Positions 1-20,426 of a DNA stretch of 64,000 nucleotides are shown piece after piece. This stretch comes from Malurus cyaneus samueli (lineage: Eukaryota > Chordata > Aves > Passeriformes > Maluridae), in contig CM019237.1 in NCBI GenBank assembly GCA_009741485.1, positions 48,425,195 to 48,489,194 of the forward strand, written 5' to 3'. The first letter of the stretch is position 1. Every line of letters begins with the position of its first letter. Under the pieces are notes generated by a model, which saw only the letters and a program-made list of their open reading frames with translations, was not told the DNA's origin and searched no databases. A program made the position numbers and the translations under genes.

Positions 1-1149
1 TAGTGTCCTAAGGCACTCTGCTTAAGTATTAATGAAATCTGTTGCCTTAAATCCAGGTGATTTCTTACATGCAGAAGCATTCAGTAATTCATGGAATTCA
101 TCACTTACAGATTGTCAAGTTTTCTGAATTGCTGGACCTAGTGTGACTGACTGCTGTCAAACATGAAATAATTATTCAGCTATGTGTTTGGGTTTTGTTT
201 TGTGGACAGTGGAATTTTGCAGGTCTTTGTAGGTACAGTTGCATTAGTACAAGAAGTCTGAAGTAGAAGGTCTGATACAGGGAAAAAAAATTAAATATGA
301 AACTGCCAAAGTTCAAAAATAAAGCAATAATCCCAAATGAAAAATAAAAAAAATAGCTTTATTATTATTTATTACACCATTCAGAAGTGTACTACTTGCT
401 TCAGAGCATAGCAATGTTCCTTGTAGTGTTCCCTAGGAGATCTTTGGTCCCAAAATCACACAGACCTCGTTATGTGTTATTTTATTTTGATTTAGATTAG
501 ATAAAAAGTGCCTAGACACCAGCTCAGAGCACTCTGCCTGTTACTATAAACTATAAAATCCAAGTGCAGTGCAATCAGTTTAACTCTTCTACCAAGCGAC
601 ACACACAATCAAACATCAGTGGCCCCTAACATTAATCCACTTAGTCCTTCTTCAGAGGTGAGATGAACACAGTCCTTTCACTACCTTGGAGAATAGTAGG
701 AAGGGAATCAAGGTAGTGTGTGTTGCTGTTTCCCTAATGGACAACAGCTCCCCAGAGGCATTTTTCTCTGTCTGTATATTCACATGTCCAGAATGATAAT
801 AGAACAAAATCAGATGGTATCTTGCCATCAGCCTTGCCAGCCTCAGATGTGCAAAAAGTTATGAGTTATACAATCTCAGAATAAATAAAAAATACTACTT
901 TATTTCTGGGTATTAAAATCAAACTCAGTTCACTTTTGGTTTTATACTTTTATTTCAAATGGGTCCTGGAACTGTCACATTAACAGAGTTGGGATGTGCA
1001 AATATCCCAAATACACTATGATACGCCTGAGCATAGTGAGCAATATTAGAAACAAAACATGACTTTTCCAGCTGTATGAACCCTGAGGAGATCATTCCAG
1101 AAAATATCCTGGACTTAGCAACTTGTAGCAAAACAGATAATTTCTGTCA

Positions 1150-1177
1150 GTGCATTTCAACTCGTGCATTTCAACTC
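1150..1177. repeat. Perfect tandem duplication, 2 x 14 bp
   Basis: The unit GTGCATTTCAACTC occurs twice head to tail with no mismatch, followed by a partial third copy (TACATTTCAG). It is probably a small slippage duplication inside the intron. Confidence 0.8.
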
Positions 1178-2659
1178 ATTGTACATTTCAGATGAACACG
1201 CAAGCTAGTTTAATTACTGACAGGATTTCTATAGCTTATTCTTTTTAAATACCAACAGAAATATTTACTACTGAGAAAACAGTAATGGAGTTACTGACAT
1301 TTAAAACCAGGGCTGCATAAACACTGAGCCAGTTGCTGTAACTTCCAGTCAGAGTCAGTGAGGTGAGATTTTCTTTCAGTCCCTTTTTCAGACTATGCTG
1401 TTTCTTCTAAATATTGTGTAGAAACAGTTCAACTTTTCTGATTATTGTATCTGTAAGTGTTCATATGTAAAAAATGGTATCTTTTTCTAAAAGATAAAAA
1501 GAATTTTAAAATTTTAATTTTAGCAAAGCAGCATTTATGACCTATTGATTTATGTCCATAGAATAGCTAAAGATGTTTCATTTTTCTTCATATTTTGAAA
1601 TTTTGATACGTGTTGTTCTGACATTTGCTCTCATATCTTGCTAAATTTTCTGGTAATGATTTGAAGGTAGCAGAATTCAGTGACAAGGATAGGAAGTGAT
1701 GAGTAGCATCTGTGTCAGCTGGATATTCACCAAGTGAGGAGTTACGATTGCCAGTGAAGTGTTTGTGTAGATTTGCAGTGTGATTGTGTATCTGATGAGA
1801 ACACAGGTTGGTTGTTGTGTGGGTGAGTCAAGGTACTGTTTTTGTTTTTATCTCTTGAGTTTCTACACAATACACTCTGGCTGTCCATTAATAGGGATGC
1901 AACAGAATCACAACCAAATGAGTCTTTGTTTTCCTAGCTTGCATATCAGCAGCTGAGAAATAACACAACTTCTGTTCCACCCCTCCAAGCTGGGTGGAGA
2001 AAAATAACTCAGTATTCTATTGCATGTCTAATTGTAGCCTGGCTCTGCCCTTTATGTTGATATTTCTCTATTGCTGCACCTATTTTCAGGCTTTTCAGAT
2101 ATCTCATTTAATTTTTAATGACTGTTTGCTGGAGTATTCAAATTTCAATATATCAGTCGTCAAACTCCGGAATCTGTCTTGAGACATTTTTCAGGTTCAG
2201 ATTTATCCAGAACCTTTGCTATTGATAAAAACAATAAATTACAATTTTTTTGTAGGAGGTAGTCTACCAGAAAATGCAAAATATTATATCCAAGTGATGG
2301 TAAAATCAAGGTAATGATTTATATACATAACAGGAGGTGTGTATACCTATATAACTCAACAGTGTAAATTAGAATTGAGGTTTTGATTTCTATAGCTATT
2401 TTTCTCGTGAAGTCATTTTAGAGGATTGTTCATCATTTATGTAAATGCAAAACAATGAAAAAGAACACTTAATGAACACATCTTTAGAGCAGGGAGATAG
2501 TTTTGAGTCAGTAGGCAAAAAAAGGTACTTGTTAGGGAAAACTTCTAAACAATAAGTGCATGATTTCCATTTTATAAACCATGGAAGCTGCTATTCATTT
2601 GTTAAAACCAAAGGGACTCTCTGAACTGGAAAAATCATTAAATAGCAAACATGCCCATC

Positions 2660-3167
2660 ACGGGTGAGGCCACACCTTGAGTCAAATGTTGTGTTCACTT
2701 CTGGGCATTGAGGTGCTGGACTGTGTCCAGAGAAGGGCAGTGGTGCTGGTGAAGGATCTGGAACGCAGATGTCATGAGGAGCAGCTGAGGGAGCTGGGGG
2801 TGTTCAGCCTGGAGAAAAGAAGGCTCAGAGAAGACCTTACTGCTCTCTACAACAGCCTGAAAGGAGGCTGTAGCTGAGTAAGGGTCATCCTCTTCTTCCA
2901 GGCAACAAGTGACAAGACGAAATGGCTTTAAGTTGTGCAATGGAAGATTTAGGTTGAGTATTAGAAAAAATGACTTAATAGAAAAGGTGGTCAGGCATTG
3001 GAATAGGCTGTTCAGAGAAATGGTAAAATCTCATTCCCTGGAAGTGTTTAGAAAACATGGATATGGACATGGTTTCGTGGTGAACATATTGGTCCTGGGT
3101 TAACAGTTGAGCTCAATGACCTTAGAGGATTTTTCGGCCCTACAATTCTATGATTCTGTGATTTATT
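2660..3167 (+). mobile_element. CR1 LINE fragment, 3' end, sense to LARGE1
   Basis: About 500 bp match the 3' part of avian CR1. In order I recognise the 'gtgaggccacacc' block, the 'gaggtgctgga...gtccagagaagggca' block, the 'gagctggggg...ttcagcctggagaa' block, the 'ctctacaac' segment, and a terminal 'ttctatgattctgtg' tail. CR1 is the dominant non-LTR retrotransposon of birds and ends in a short octamer repeat rather than poly(A). This copy is 5'-truncated and carries many substitutions, so it is old and inactive. Open frames of 60-80 codons on both strands here are remnants of the element, not genes. The left boundary is approximate. Confidence 0.92.
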
Positions 3168-4159
3168 GTGCAAGTAGAAAGCTATGTCAGAGAAATACTT
3201 TAATATAAGATATATATCGTCACTGCAAAGGAATATCTTGCTAATTGTGACGCTGGATAACTCAATGTCTTTTGCTTTGCTTTGTTTTGATTTGGATTCA
3301 ACATTTTTGTACAGTAGTTTAGGGTGAAGGGGTTTTACCAGCTTTTGAGCATTTGGAGTCTGGATATATATATAGTTATAGCTTTATTAAAGTTATCTGA
3401 AAATGTGTCTCCTTTGAAAACACATCAGCTGCAACCCTATTTTCTCCTTTGAAATTTTGTAGCAATAATGTACTGAGAAGTCATGGTAGAATGTGTTACT
3501 TTGGTTAAGGACCCTGGTTTCAGGTAACTTCTCTGTTCTATACTTTAGCTCATTTTAAGTGTTTACTTGAACAAAGAAAATACCAATTTCACAGTTCTGG
3601 ATTACAGTTTTTTGGCTGAAGGTGTTGAACCTTTTTACGTTTTTCTGAATTCCCTTTTTTTTTTAAGCCAAAATACCCACATGTGTATTGAACGTTTCTG
3701 TCCTTCTGAACCTCTTACTTCTCAGCAAGCACATAATACTATGTTTTTGAATAAAACCCATCTGCTCCTCACATGTGAATCAGCTGGGGCTACTGTTTGA
3801 CACAAAATGGTTGCCAAAATGTTGTCATTTGACTGGAGGAAGTGGGAATAGGAAAATTATTTCATGTTGCATACATTTCTAAAATATATTTAACTGCATA
3901 TTAATTGTCTTTGATTTAAATCCTCATGTTCTTGACTGTCTTCCCAGACTAGAGACTGGCAGGCAGCCCTATGAGAACAAAGAAACACATGCTTATCTCT
4001 TAGTGTGGTTTTAAAATTAGGAGGACCTGTAGCTCGTAGAACTTCAGCATTTTTCCAAGTTTACCATGCCTGGAAGTGTCAAATCTGCATAAAACGTGTC
4101 TGTGTTTGAAACACATCCCTGCCTCACGACACCAACATTAAAGGAAAACACAGCTTTGA

Positions 4160-10723
<6,564 letters not shown>

Positions 10724-12281
10724 TAAAGGTAGCTTTCCTTTCTTGTATATTGTATATCTGATCGTCACTAAGTGAGCTTTTTCTAGATCTTCACTCTTAT
10801 TTCTAAAGAAAGTCGGATTCCCTACTCCAAGTTCCTTTTTTTTTTTAAGGAATGAAGCATGAAATTTACGACTATCACAAATAGATTCACCTGTGTGAAG
10901 ATTTCTACAGTGAATTAATCAGAGATCCACCTGCTACCCCTGCTGCATTGTGGGAATAGGGACAGTATCTATCTTCACTGTAAAGCATCTGCACACTCCT
11001 GAATGCTGTAAAATAATGATAATGGCAATAACAGTGTTGTATTCATTTAGCCTAAATCTGGTATCTGTTTATGATACTGGTGTAGATGATAAATTCACAC
11101 TGATTGCTTGACTATCCCAGCTTCCAGTTTTGACATTTGTTTTTGAAGTAAACCTGCTGTTATAATCAGTATATACTATTTAATTAAATTCAGATGATTT
11201 ATTCTGGCTTTGAAATGGCTGCTTACAGCCCATCAGAAAGTTTTGCAACCTGGTTTTAGCACAGTTAGCTCTCAAAGCGGAGAGGCATAAATGTACGATG
11301 AAAACAAAATAACCAAATCCCTTAATAGACAGCAGCTCCAGTGAAAGAGAATTCACATTAAAGTATGTGAGGGTGTATGTGTATATCCCCTGTCCAGTTT
11401 AGAAATGTCTTTCAGAGATGCTTTCCAATCATGTTGCAGAAAGTGGATTAAAATAGGGAAGGGATCAGACTGTTTGACCCAAAAAGGACAAATAGACTGA
11501 TAAAATATGCTTACAGTACAAACAGCTTACTAAGGAGGAAGTTTCAATATGCTGCTTTATTTGAAAGGCAATTTTATGCGAGGGTGAATGACTCTTGTTC
11601 ATGTCATGGGGTAGTATCTTCTTGCACCTTTGCTCCTTATGTTTGCCTCCAGTCTTCTGCTGGAAGCCTTAGCAATCAGTCCCTGACAATGATTTTAGTA
11701 CACTGTTTTATCATTTTTGGTAAGCTTCATAAAGTAGAATAGATTCTCACCTTGTTCAATATGAAAAAGACTCAGTAAGTACCGTTTAAAATTTGAGAGC
11801 AACTTCCATTATCAGTACATAGTCTTCACAAGTCTTTCGAGAAGTGGTATGTTCATGTTAGATGACGGGTAGGACCAGAAAAACCATACTAAAATAAACA
11901 TAACAAAAGCAAAAAAAAAAAAAACCAGTAAAAATCATTGTCATTCTCTGTGCAGATTTTTTTCTGAATGTTAAAATTCTGTTAAATGTTAAAACCACAT
12001 CTATTTCCAATTAGAAGTTTGAATTATTCAGTGTAAACTGGCTTTATACTGCAAGGATGTGTGGAGGTTTTGTCTATTTTGATTGTTCTTTCTAAGAAAT
12101 TTCTTGGAAAGTTGCATTTTTGTGGTAACACAACTTATCCTAGTGGTTAGCTTCTCCCTGTTTTTCTATCTCAGTACTTGCATAATTTTGAGAAGATTTT
12201 ATAATTTCTATGTTTCTAAATGCTCTGCAGATAATAGGAATCTCACAGCTCAAAGGTTTAAACAGCTTCTCTCTCTGTTCC

Positions 12282-12313
12282 TTAAAGGAAATGTTTTGGT
12301 TAAAGGAAATGTT
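12282..12313. repeat. Imperfect tandem duplication, 14-bp core, period 18
   Basis: The core TTAAAGGAAATGTT occurs at 12282-12295 and again at 12300-12313. The four intervening bases are not repeated. No function is evident. Confidence 0.7.
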
Positions 12314-12370
12314 GATGGTTTTACATAAGCCATATATCTGAGCAATTATAAAATTTATAAACAATTCTGC

Positions 12371-12412
12371 TATATAATTAAATAATTAAATAATAATAAT
12401 TAAAAATAAAAA
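12371..12412. repeat. AT-rich low-complexity tract
   Basis: A run built from TAAT/TAAAT units with only A and T residues. It is typical intronic low-complexity DNA. Confidence 0.8.
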
Positions 12413-14574
12413 TCCAAAACACAGGTGATTACTATTGGTATTTCTAAGTCTTATGGATTCAGCCTCTGTCAAGAACATACTTGTTGTTTGCCCTGCGCTA
12501 CTGCTCATCTCAAAGGATTTGTTGAGCTCAGCAGAGGTGGTCAAGATAATGTCCAGTGTAGCTAATGAAATTTTAGTACTTTGAAGATAACCTATCTCTC
12601 TTGCTTGCTCAGAACATACTTAAAGACAAATTTATGTCCATTCCTGCCTAGAACTAGCTTTTCTCACTAGGCTCTAAATTGTTTGCTAGAAAGAGAAGAT
12701 ATTCTCAAAAAAAGAGACAGAGCTTCTTACAGGCATTTCTTTCTTATCTTCCAGAAAGCACAGACTTCTTAAGCATCATTTGATGCTATGGCTATCTGGC
12801 CATGCTTCAGTAGCACTCCATTCTTGGATCTTTATCTTTGGAGTGGCAATTGTGAAGAAGGATGCAGAATAAGCAACAAAGAAAAAACAAACTCAGCTGA
12901 AAATTGGTTTAGAACCAAGTTTTCTTGCATTGGTTGCCATGTGCAAACTGTTATCTTGGAGACTAGTATGCACTTCAGAAATGGTGATGATTGTAAAGAA
13001 GGCTTCTTTTAGTTGCTAGCATCTATTTAATTGTAGGAATGAAGGGTGGAGGCAGGTCATGACACTACGTCAGGAGGATTGAGTTAGGAGAGCTGGAAGT
13101 GGTTGGCTCAGGTAGTGAATGCATCATGATACCAGCAGCAAGTTTACCTCTGACTTGAGGGTCATCAGTGAAAATAGGCACGGAGATGTCTCTTCTTCTA
13201 ACCCTAAATATTCACCAGGGAGTGAATCCAGGGAGTGCCATCCTAGCTGGCATTGTCCAATAGCTAAGCAAAACAGAAAGAACAACAGAAAAAAACATTT
13301 GAAAAGACTATATGTTTCCACTGGAATAGTTTGTTTAACAAGAAGTTTGCTATCCTAATCTCTAAGTCAGGCTACTGGTCCTTCATTTGTAGGATCACCA
13401 CATTCAATCTCAAATATAGTTTTGCAAGAACAGAAAAAATACGCTGTATAACATATTGACATAGAGATTTTGTTTTTACTGAGCACACCATGAATACAAT
13501 CTACTGTTTAAACAACTGACCCCTCAAAGCAGCCAGGTTTGATATCCTCACCTATCTTCCTGCACCTCACTTGGTGCTTGTTGTAAGACAGATTTCAATG
13601 AATCTATCTGGACTTTGTGGATGGCATGTCCTGCTTTTAGCATTTCTGTGTAGGTTAGTAATTAAGGCATGTTTTAGCATGTATTTTGATACAAAACTAC
13701 ATACCCAAATTCCTTGCTTCTGTTGTAAATCCCTACTTTTCTAATAGAAAAGCTTTTCAAAAAGGAGGCCGTGTCAGTCTAATCCTAGGAAGCATCAACA
13801 TATTTGTTCCAGCCCCAACTTTGCACTAGAGTGCTGGATAGAGACACAAAACAGCAGGAGTGCGGGGTCATTAAGGATAAAAGCTACAGGATTTTCTATA
13901 GATGGAGTGTGCTGTCTCTTCTCTCTTGCATGAATGTACAGAAAATCCTGCATATGGAACATTTCAGCTCTCCACAGGCCTAAAACACCAAGTTTCAGAT
14001 TCAAGTCATACCATATATATGATGAGACTTAGGCAAACTGCCTGTTCAGACCATTTGAGAAACTCTTATCTATCTTCGGGTTCCAGAGAGGGAAGAGGTG
14101 AGGAAAGAGGTGGCGTGGTTGATTCCACAAAAGAATACCATAGTTCAGAAACACGTTTCATTCCCAGTGATAAAGGAGCTTGATTCCAGTTTAGTCTTTC
14201 AAAAACGTATGCTCCAGCTGCAAAATCCAGCAGCTTTTAACACCCAGTTTGACATAACTGACAGTCTGTTCTCAGGAGGAGACTCAGCAGAGCTGGGATA
14301 GTGCAGGGTTTGCAGTCTGATAAATATGCATTGGCAGCGCTGCACAGAGGGAGGCTTGGAGAATGAATACTCAGTCCTACTCTGCAACTTTCCTTCTTTC
14401 CTTCCTTGCACATCCAGTTCCCAATTATGAGACATTTTATAAATCCGTTGCAAGGCTGAAAAAAGTTGTCTCTGAGCCAGTTTAACACAAGCCAGTCTCA
14501 TATCACTGTGTCCTAAAAGGAACCTAACTTTAGTTTCTCCAAATCAAAAGACGAAACACTAAAATTTAACTATA

Positions 14575-14613
14575 TTGAGTCAAATAGGCAGAATTTGACT
14601 CAAATAGGCAGAA
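14575..14613. repeat. Tandem duplication, 2 x 20 bp period
   Basis: Two copies of TTGA[G/C]TCAAATAGGCAGAA lie head to tail with a period of 20 and one mismatch. The first copy holds TGAGTCA, an AP-1-like heptamer, and the second copy has lost it (TGACTCA is its complement form, so both remain AP-1-like). This is a sequence observation only. Confidence 0.75.
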
Positions 14614-17600
14614 GTGCAAATGCTTTTGCAAACAGTGCTTGTAGTACTATGCTAAAAAGCACCTGAATTTCTTTTTCAAAATTGAAGTGATTTTCTGTGG
14701 TTGATAACTTTCCTTGAATGTTTTACAACTGTCAGTCCAAATGGCATTGATTTTTAATGTTTTATTCCATTTCTGAAAATTCTAAACCTTGGTTTGCCAC
14801 AGAAATAGTCCACAAATACAATTTCATATTGAAAAGATAATTTCTCTCTCTGCTCAGGTAAGTCCTAACTTGACTAAGAGCTCAAATGGTTTTAAAATAC
14901 TTTTTTATTTTCCAAAGACATGCTAAACACTATGTTTCATTTGGAAACAGAAAAAACAAAATTACACAGTTACAGCAAGTTGCTGGCGGTTAGGTCAACC
15001 TGACAATCTATACAAAAATAACTTCTCTTTTGTACCAGCAAGTACTGGGTTAGGGGTTTTTTGTGCCCCCCTTTCTTTTTCCCCCTGCTATGTCAGTGCT
15101 TCTTCTTCGGAGTAATTGCATTTACTTCTTTGGCTGTACTCTCCATCTGTGCTACAGCAGTAGTGGCGTAGTAATATAGGTGGGGTTGTACAGAATGTAA
15201 ACAAAACCAGACAACCAGACAAAGGCTTTTTAATATGAAGTTGCCTCTTCGTTTTAAGAAAGCTGCCTGTAACCTTAAAGTTAAGCATATGTCTAAGGAT
15301 TTTTAAGAGCAGGATATGAAGCAGTGTTACAGAATGCTGTATGAGTGATGAACCCTTCTTTTTTTCTTAAAACAAGTAAAATAAGGCAAACCAAATGAAA
15401 ATCTAAATTAAATTAAAAGGATGACATGTAATTTCCAAGTAAGAGTCACAGGTCAACACTGGCTAGTAATTAAAGCTTATATAATCTAATGGCTATATTC
15501 CATGGAGACCACTTTGCCTTAATGGAGTTAATTTGAGAATTCAAATCCCCTGTCAGTTTTTCCAACTTTTCTTATATGTCAGTCTATTTTGTGAGAGATT
15601 ATTCTGGCAAAAACTATAAAGCATGACCTGGTTTCTCTGATCCATATAAAAGCATTAATAATATACACTTCTTTTTGTTTCTTTCTAGCTTTTCTGACAA
15701 TAGAGGTATAGTAGAGAAAACAATGTTTAAAAAAATCTGCCCATGAAATCTCTTAATTACTTCCCAAAAATCTTCTGTAAGTCGACACAAAGCAAGGAGA
15801 TCCATGAGTGAGGGAGCTACTGTGCATTTAAGACTTCTGCAATAGTTCGGGGAGTGTTTTCATCGATACTGGATGTGAAGGAGTATAAAAAGTTTTGAAG
15901 ATTTTTCACATTAAAATTCTTCACATATGAGAGAGGGATTTTCATATGGGCATTAGGAAAAAAAGTTTCCCAAACTGCCTTTTATAAGTCCTGTTTGAAG
16001 TTCTTGTAACCATTTGTTACAGATAAAAAAGGTATTACCTTGTTGTGCTTCCCTTAATAAAGTATGAGTTTTGAAAATAACCCCCCTGGGCTACTGACCT
16101 TTTTATATTCTTAGAAAATAAAATTCCTCTGTTGCAGAGAGAGAACTGTATAACCAAGCAGACAAGCAGCTGCCTTTTGAATTACTAACAATTGAGCTAT
16201 GGAATATTACAGAAGGGAAGAGTGAGTCTTGGTTCACCACTCACTTTTTCAGTTGTAGATTTTTGTATTTAACTCTGTGGCAGTGGCTGTTCAAAAAGAA
16301 AGGGCCACAAATACTTGAGCAAGCAGATCATAAATCTGATGAAGAAGTTATGAAATGCAAGAGTAGGACATCATGATAAGAAAAAATTGAGAAAAATGGG
16401 TACCTTGGAATAGACTTCTGAATTCATGGCCTGACTTTTAAAATCATTAACTTCTTTTCCTTTTACTAACTTTGTAGGACCTCAGCAATTCTGAAAATGA
16501 GGGCATTCATTCAAATGCCTATATTTAGGTCTAAGAGCCTATATTTAAGCATCCATGCTTGAAAATCTTGGCTAGAATCTCTCTTCATTCACTTTTGAGG
16601 AAAGTAATTTAAGAAAATAAATGTGTGCTCTTTACATGTGGTTTACTTTGCCAGATAGAGTTTTGATCTTAAGATAAGTGAAAATAAGTTAATACATGAA
16701 GATTTGCAGTTTTCTGAATGGAGTACTCTAACCCTTGAATTTCCACTTGATGGGAAATACCCATATTTTGAAACTACATTTTACTTGCACTAAGACATTA
16801 GTGCATTAGCATTTTCCATGTCGCAGAAACTGTGAAAAGCTGTAATTGGTAGAAATTCAAATGTTCAAAATCATTGAAGGAAATAAGATTAAGTATTTCT
16901 GGGCCTTGTGAGAAATTCTATGGCTGCTTCAATACCTGTTTCTGTAGTGAGGAATATGGAAGACCTGTGGCTTTTGAAACCTGTGATACTAGAAACCTTT
17001 ATTTTCAAATGTACTAATTCACATGAATACTGTGAATTTTCCAAAACCTGTTAGTTTTGTGGGAGAAGTTTATCACAATTGCCATATGTTACTACATAGT
17101 TGCATACACTGTCAACATTACAGTATGGTGATTTCTACCACTACAATATACAACCAGCCTCTACTGTGTGTGTTTTTCTATTCTTTTGATGCGCCCAGTG
17201 GAAAATGAGCAAAATGTCAAGTCTAATGAAATTCAGCCTTCAGTGGAACCCTTCACAATACCTTGATTGTCACCTATGATTCTTAGAGTCAGTGATTCAA
17301 TCATGTTGTCAGATAATTATGGCATCCCTTTCACTTATCACTTGAGAAAGATTTCTCATCTTTCAGAATCTCTTCTGTATCTTTTATAATGTATGTTGGT
17401 TGATTTTTAAGCTTCTAAACTTGTTTCATAAACACTTTGAAGCAATCCATCTTTTAGGTTTCGCATATTGCAGACAGCAGAAGAGGTGAAGGATGTCATC
17501 TGTGTGTATGCTACTACAGTTACCTTCAGAAGGTCTTCCAGCTTTCCGTCTGTGCTCTGTTGGCTTCTAGCATCGTGCCAAACCTCGCATTTCACAGAAC

Positions 17601-20246
17601 TGAAATCTTGTCTGGAGTAACATTTTCTGTGGCTGATGCACATTTAGTTGTAGATGTCATCAGGCCACTATACTGTTTTGGGCATGTATTTTTGTAAGTG
17701 ATAATCTTCTGCTTTGCCTCTGACACACACTTTCCTTCCAACTGAATCTTTACCATGAGGCTAACAACTTGAAAGAGATTTCTGTGTGGGAGTACAGCTA
17801 TCCTTTTTACTTTTTCCCAGTAGGAGACGAACTAAAGTAAATGTCACTCACTTGTTCCCATTTAAGTTTCATACACTCTGGGTCATTCAGATAAGTATAA
17901 ACTGCTACTGAACATCTGAGTGTCTTTGTGACAGATTTTTTCTTTTCAACTAGTGTGTTTCATCTTGAAATATTTTGTATCAATTCAATTTAACTAAATG
18001 ATCATTTGAAAGAAGATGGAGTTTTCTCTTTTTTAACTGATTTTTCACTCTTCTTATTCTATTTGAAAAAGTAAGATAAATAACCCTGGAATAAAAAAAA
18101 AATGGGAAGGAAGTTACTGAACACAGCCGGGAAATAGTCCTACCAAAATCCAGACTCAGCCCCTGCTTAGCAGAGGAGCCTGTGTGGGATGTGTGTGTTG
18201 ACATTCAACATGCATTTGTCTTGAGATACCGCTTTGCCTGTACCCAAAGCCACTAGTGTTGTACTTTGTTTCTCTTGGCCTTGTCTCTATTAATGAGATG
18301 TATTTCCTGATCACTGCTATCTCCTGATTTTTTTCTTGGCAAGGTGCCTGGTTACTGCGGAATCTGCACAAGCCAGGATGTCCTCTTCTACTCTCCTGCT
18401 GGGCTGCTGAAGCAGATGTAATTGCTCTGATCCCTTTAGCTTGGTAATGGGACACTCAGCAGCTGGCAGCTTATGCTTTCCCTTCTCCCCTCCTCCCTCC
18501 AGGACAAGCTCGAGATTGAAAGACCTTTGTCTTTCTGAAAAGCATATTATAGCTTAGTGTTCTGGATACTGTTAAATGCAGATCAGCCGTGGGTTTATTC
18601 TGCCATCATGATCATCTCATATATAAGTCTCCTACCCAGCCCTTTTCTGCTTTTCCTGTAAGCACATAATGTGTTCCACAGTGTCCTCGAAGCCAATACA
18701 GAAGCTTCACTGGCAACCCCGTGTGCTGGGTTGGATCTTAAGTGTAGGATTTCTGATACTGCAAAATCCAGTTACACATTGCTTCTCACAACAATCTCCT
18801 CTTTCTGCTGAGGTACTGGTACAGTACTATGAACCAGTTCGTGTATTTTTACATATATTTTCTTTAGTATTTCCTTGTGGACTTTGTTCAGTGGGAAGCA
18901 GTCTTACTCATCAAAGCAAGAAAAGAAAAATTAAAGAGGAAGGCAACATTGTTCATCAATGTAGAAAATGGAGAAAAAAAGAACCTTCATCTTTTGGGTT
19001 AAGCCCAAAAATGTAATGGAAGTATATTGGCCTGAACTAACAGTTTTCGTCACTTCTCATTCACACCAAAGAATGTAGTAGCATCAGCCATCTTCCACTT
19101 TAATCGATATCTGAAACTAAATACTTCTCTTGTTAGATGAAAAACATCAGTTAACAGGTACACCCACTTAGCTTTATCAATTCCATAGAAATTAGAATCC
19201 ACTGTTCCACCCTAGGGATCAAAGAGAGGTTGAGCCAGTGCTAAAGTCTAAACCATTTCATAGTGGCTTTTGCAAACTCTGTCCTTCTCTGCTGATAGGG
19301 AAAGTTGCTAAGCTAAGGGTGAACATGGAAATTACAATTTGTGGCTGACTTCCACTGGCAGGTTTTTGTGCTCCTGCCACACACTTTAAGATCAAATTTT
19401 GTTGCTTACTGTCCCTCAGAAAGGGGGTGAGGTTAAGGAAATTAAACAACGTATTTATAATGTCAAAGTTCACATTAATGTAGGAAAATCCATACAGTTT
19501 GTCAAAACTTGCCACTCTTGCTGCTACTGGCTTCACTTGTCTTGATGTGAAGCTTGTCAAGTCCTGTACCAACATAGGTGAACTGAGATCTGGTGTCATG
19601 AAGTAAAATATTTTTTTTCTTCATGCCTTAATTTAGCCATTCCTACTCTCAGAAAAAATGATGTGGAGAGATTTGCAATCTCCATTCTATTCACTATGCT
19701 TGTGAATAGCTAGAAGGCACTCACCTGAAACATCTGATTTTGGGTTCCTGCAGGATGGCTGTTGATTCCCCAAGTTAGCTTTGCAGAAAAGTTTTACATA
19801 AACTCAATGGTCCCAGAATTTCACTTGATTCAAATTGTTCTTTTTTAACCTTCCCTTTTGTCACCATTTCCCCACAGACAACTGTTCTTACCACAAAGAT
19901 AAATTACCAAGTTCACCCAGAAACTGAAAGCAATCACTTCCACAGCTCAAGTCCCCAAAGGGAGATTAACTTGGCCTTTTTGTAGGGAGCTGGTGCAAGG
20001 GACAAGAGTCTTAGCTGTTGTAAATTATCACATTCCACTGAAGTAAAAGGTTATTACTATCTAGAAACTGATTGAATATTTCTGTTATTGTCATGTTAAT
20101 TCAGATTGTTTCTCAGCATTTTGGCCATAGAGCAGGACTCCACCAGACATGCTGTACACTCAAAACTTGACATCTTAGGCGCAGATAAAGCTTTGTAAAT
20201 TCTGATGTTGTCCTTTAAGAACAGGAATTAGAAACATTTAAACTAA

Positions 20247-20426
<180 letters not shown>

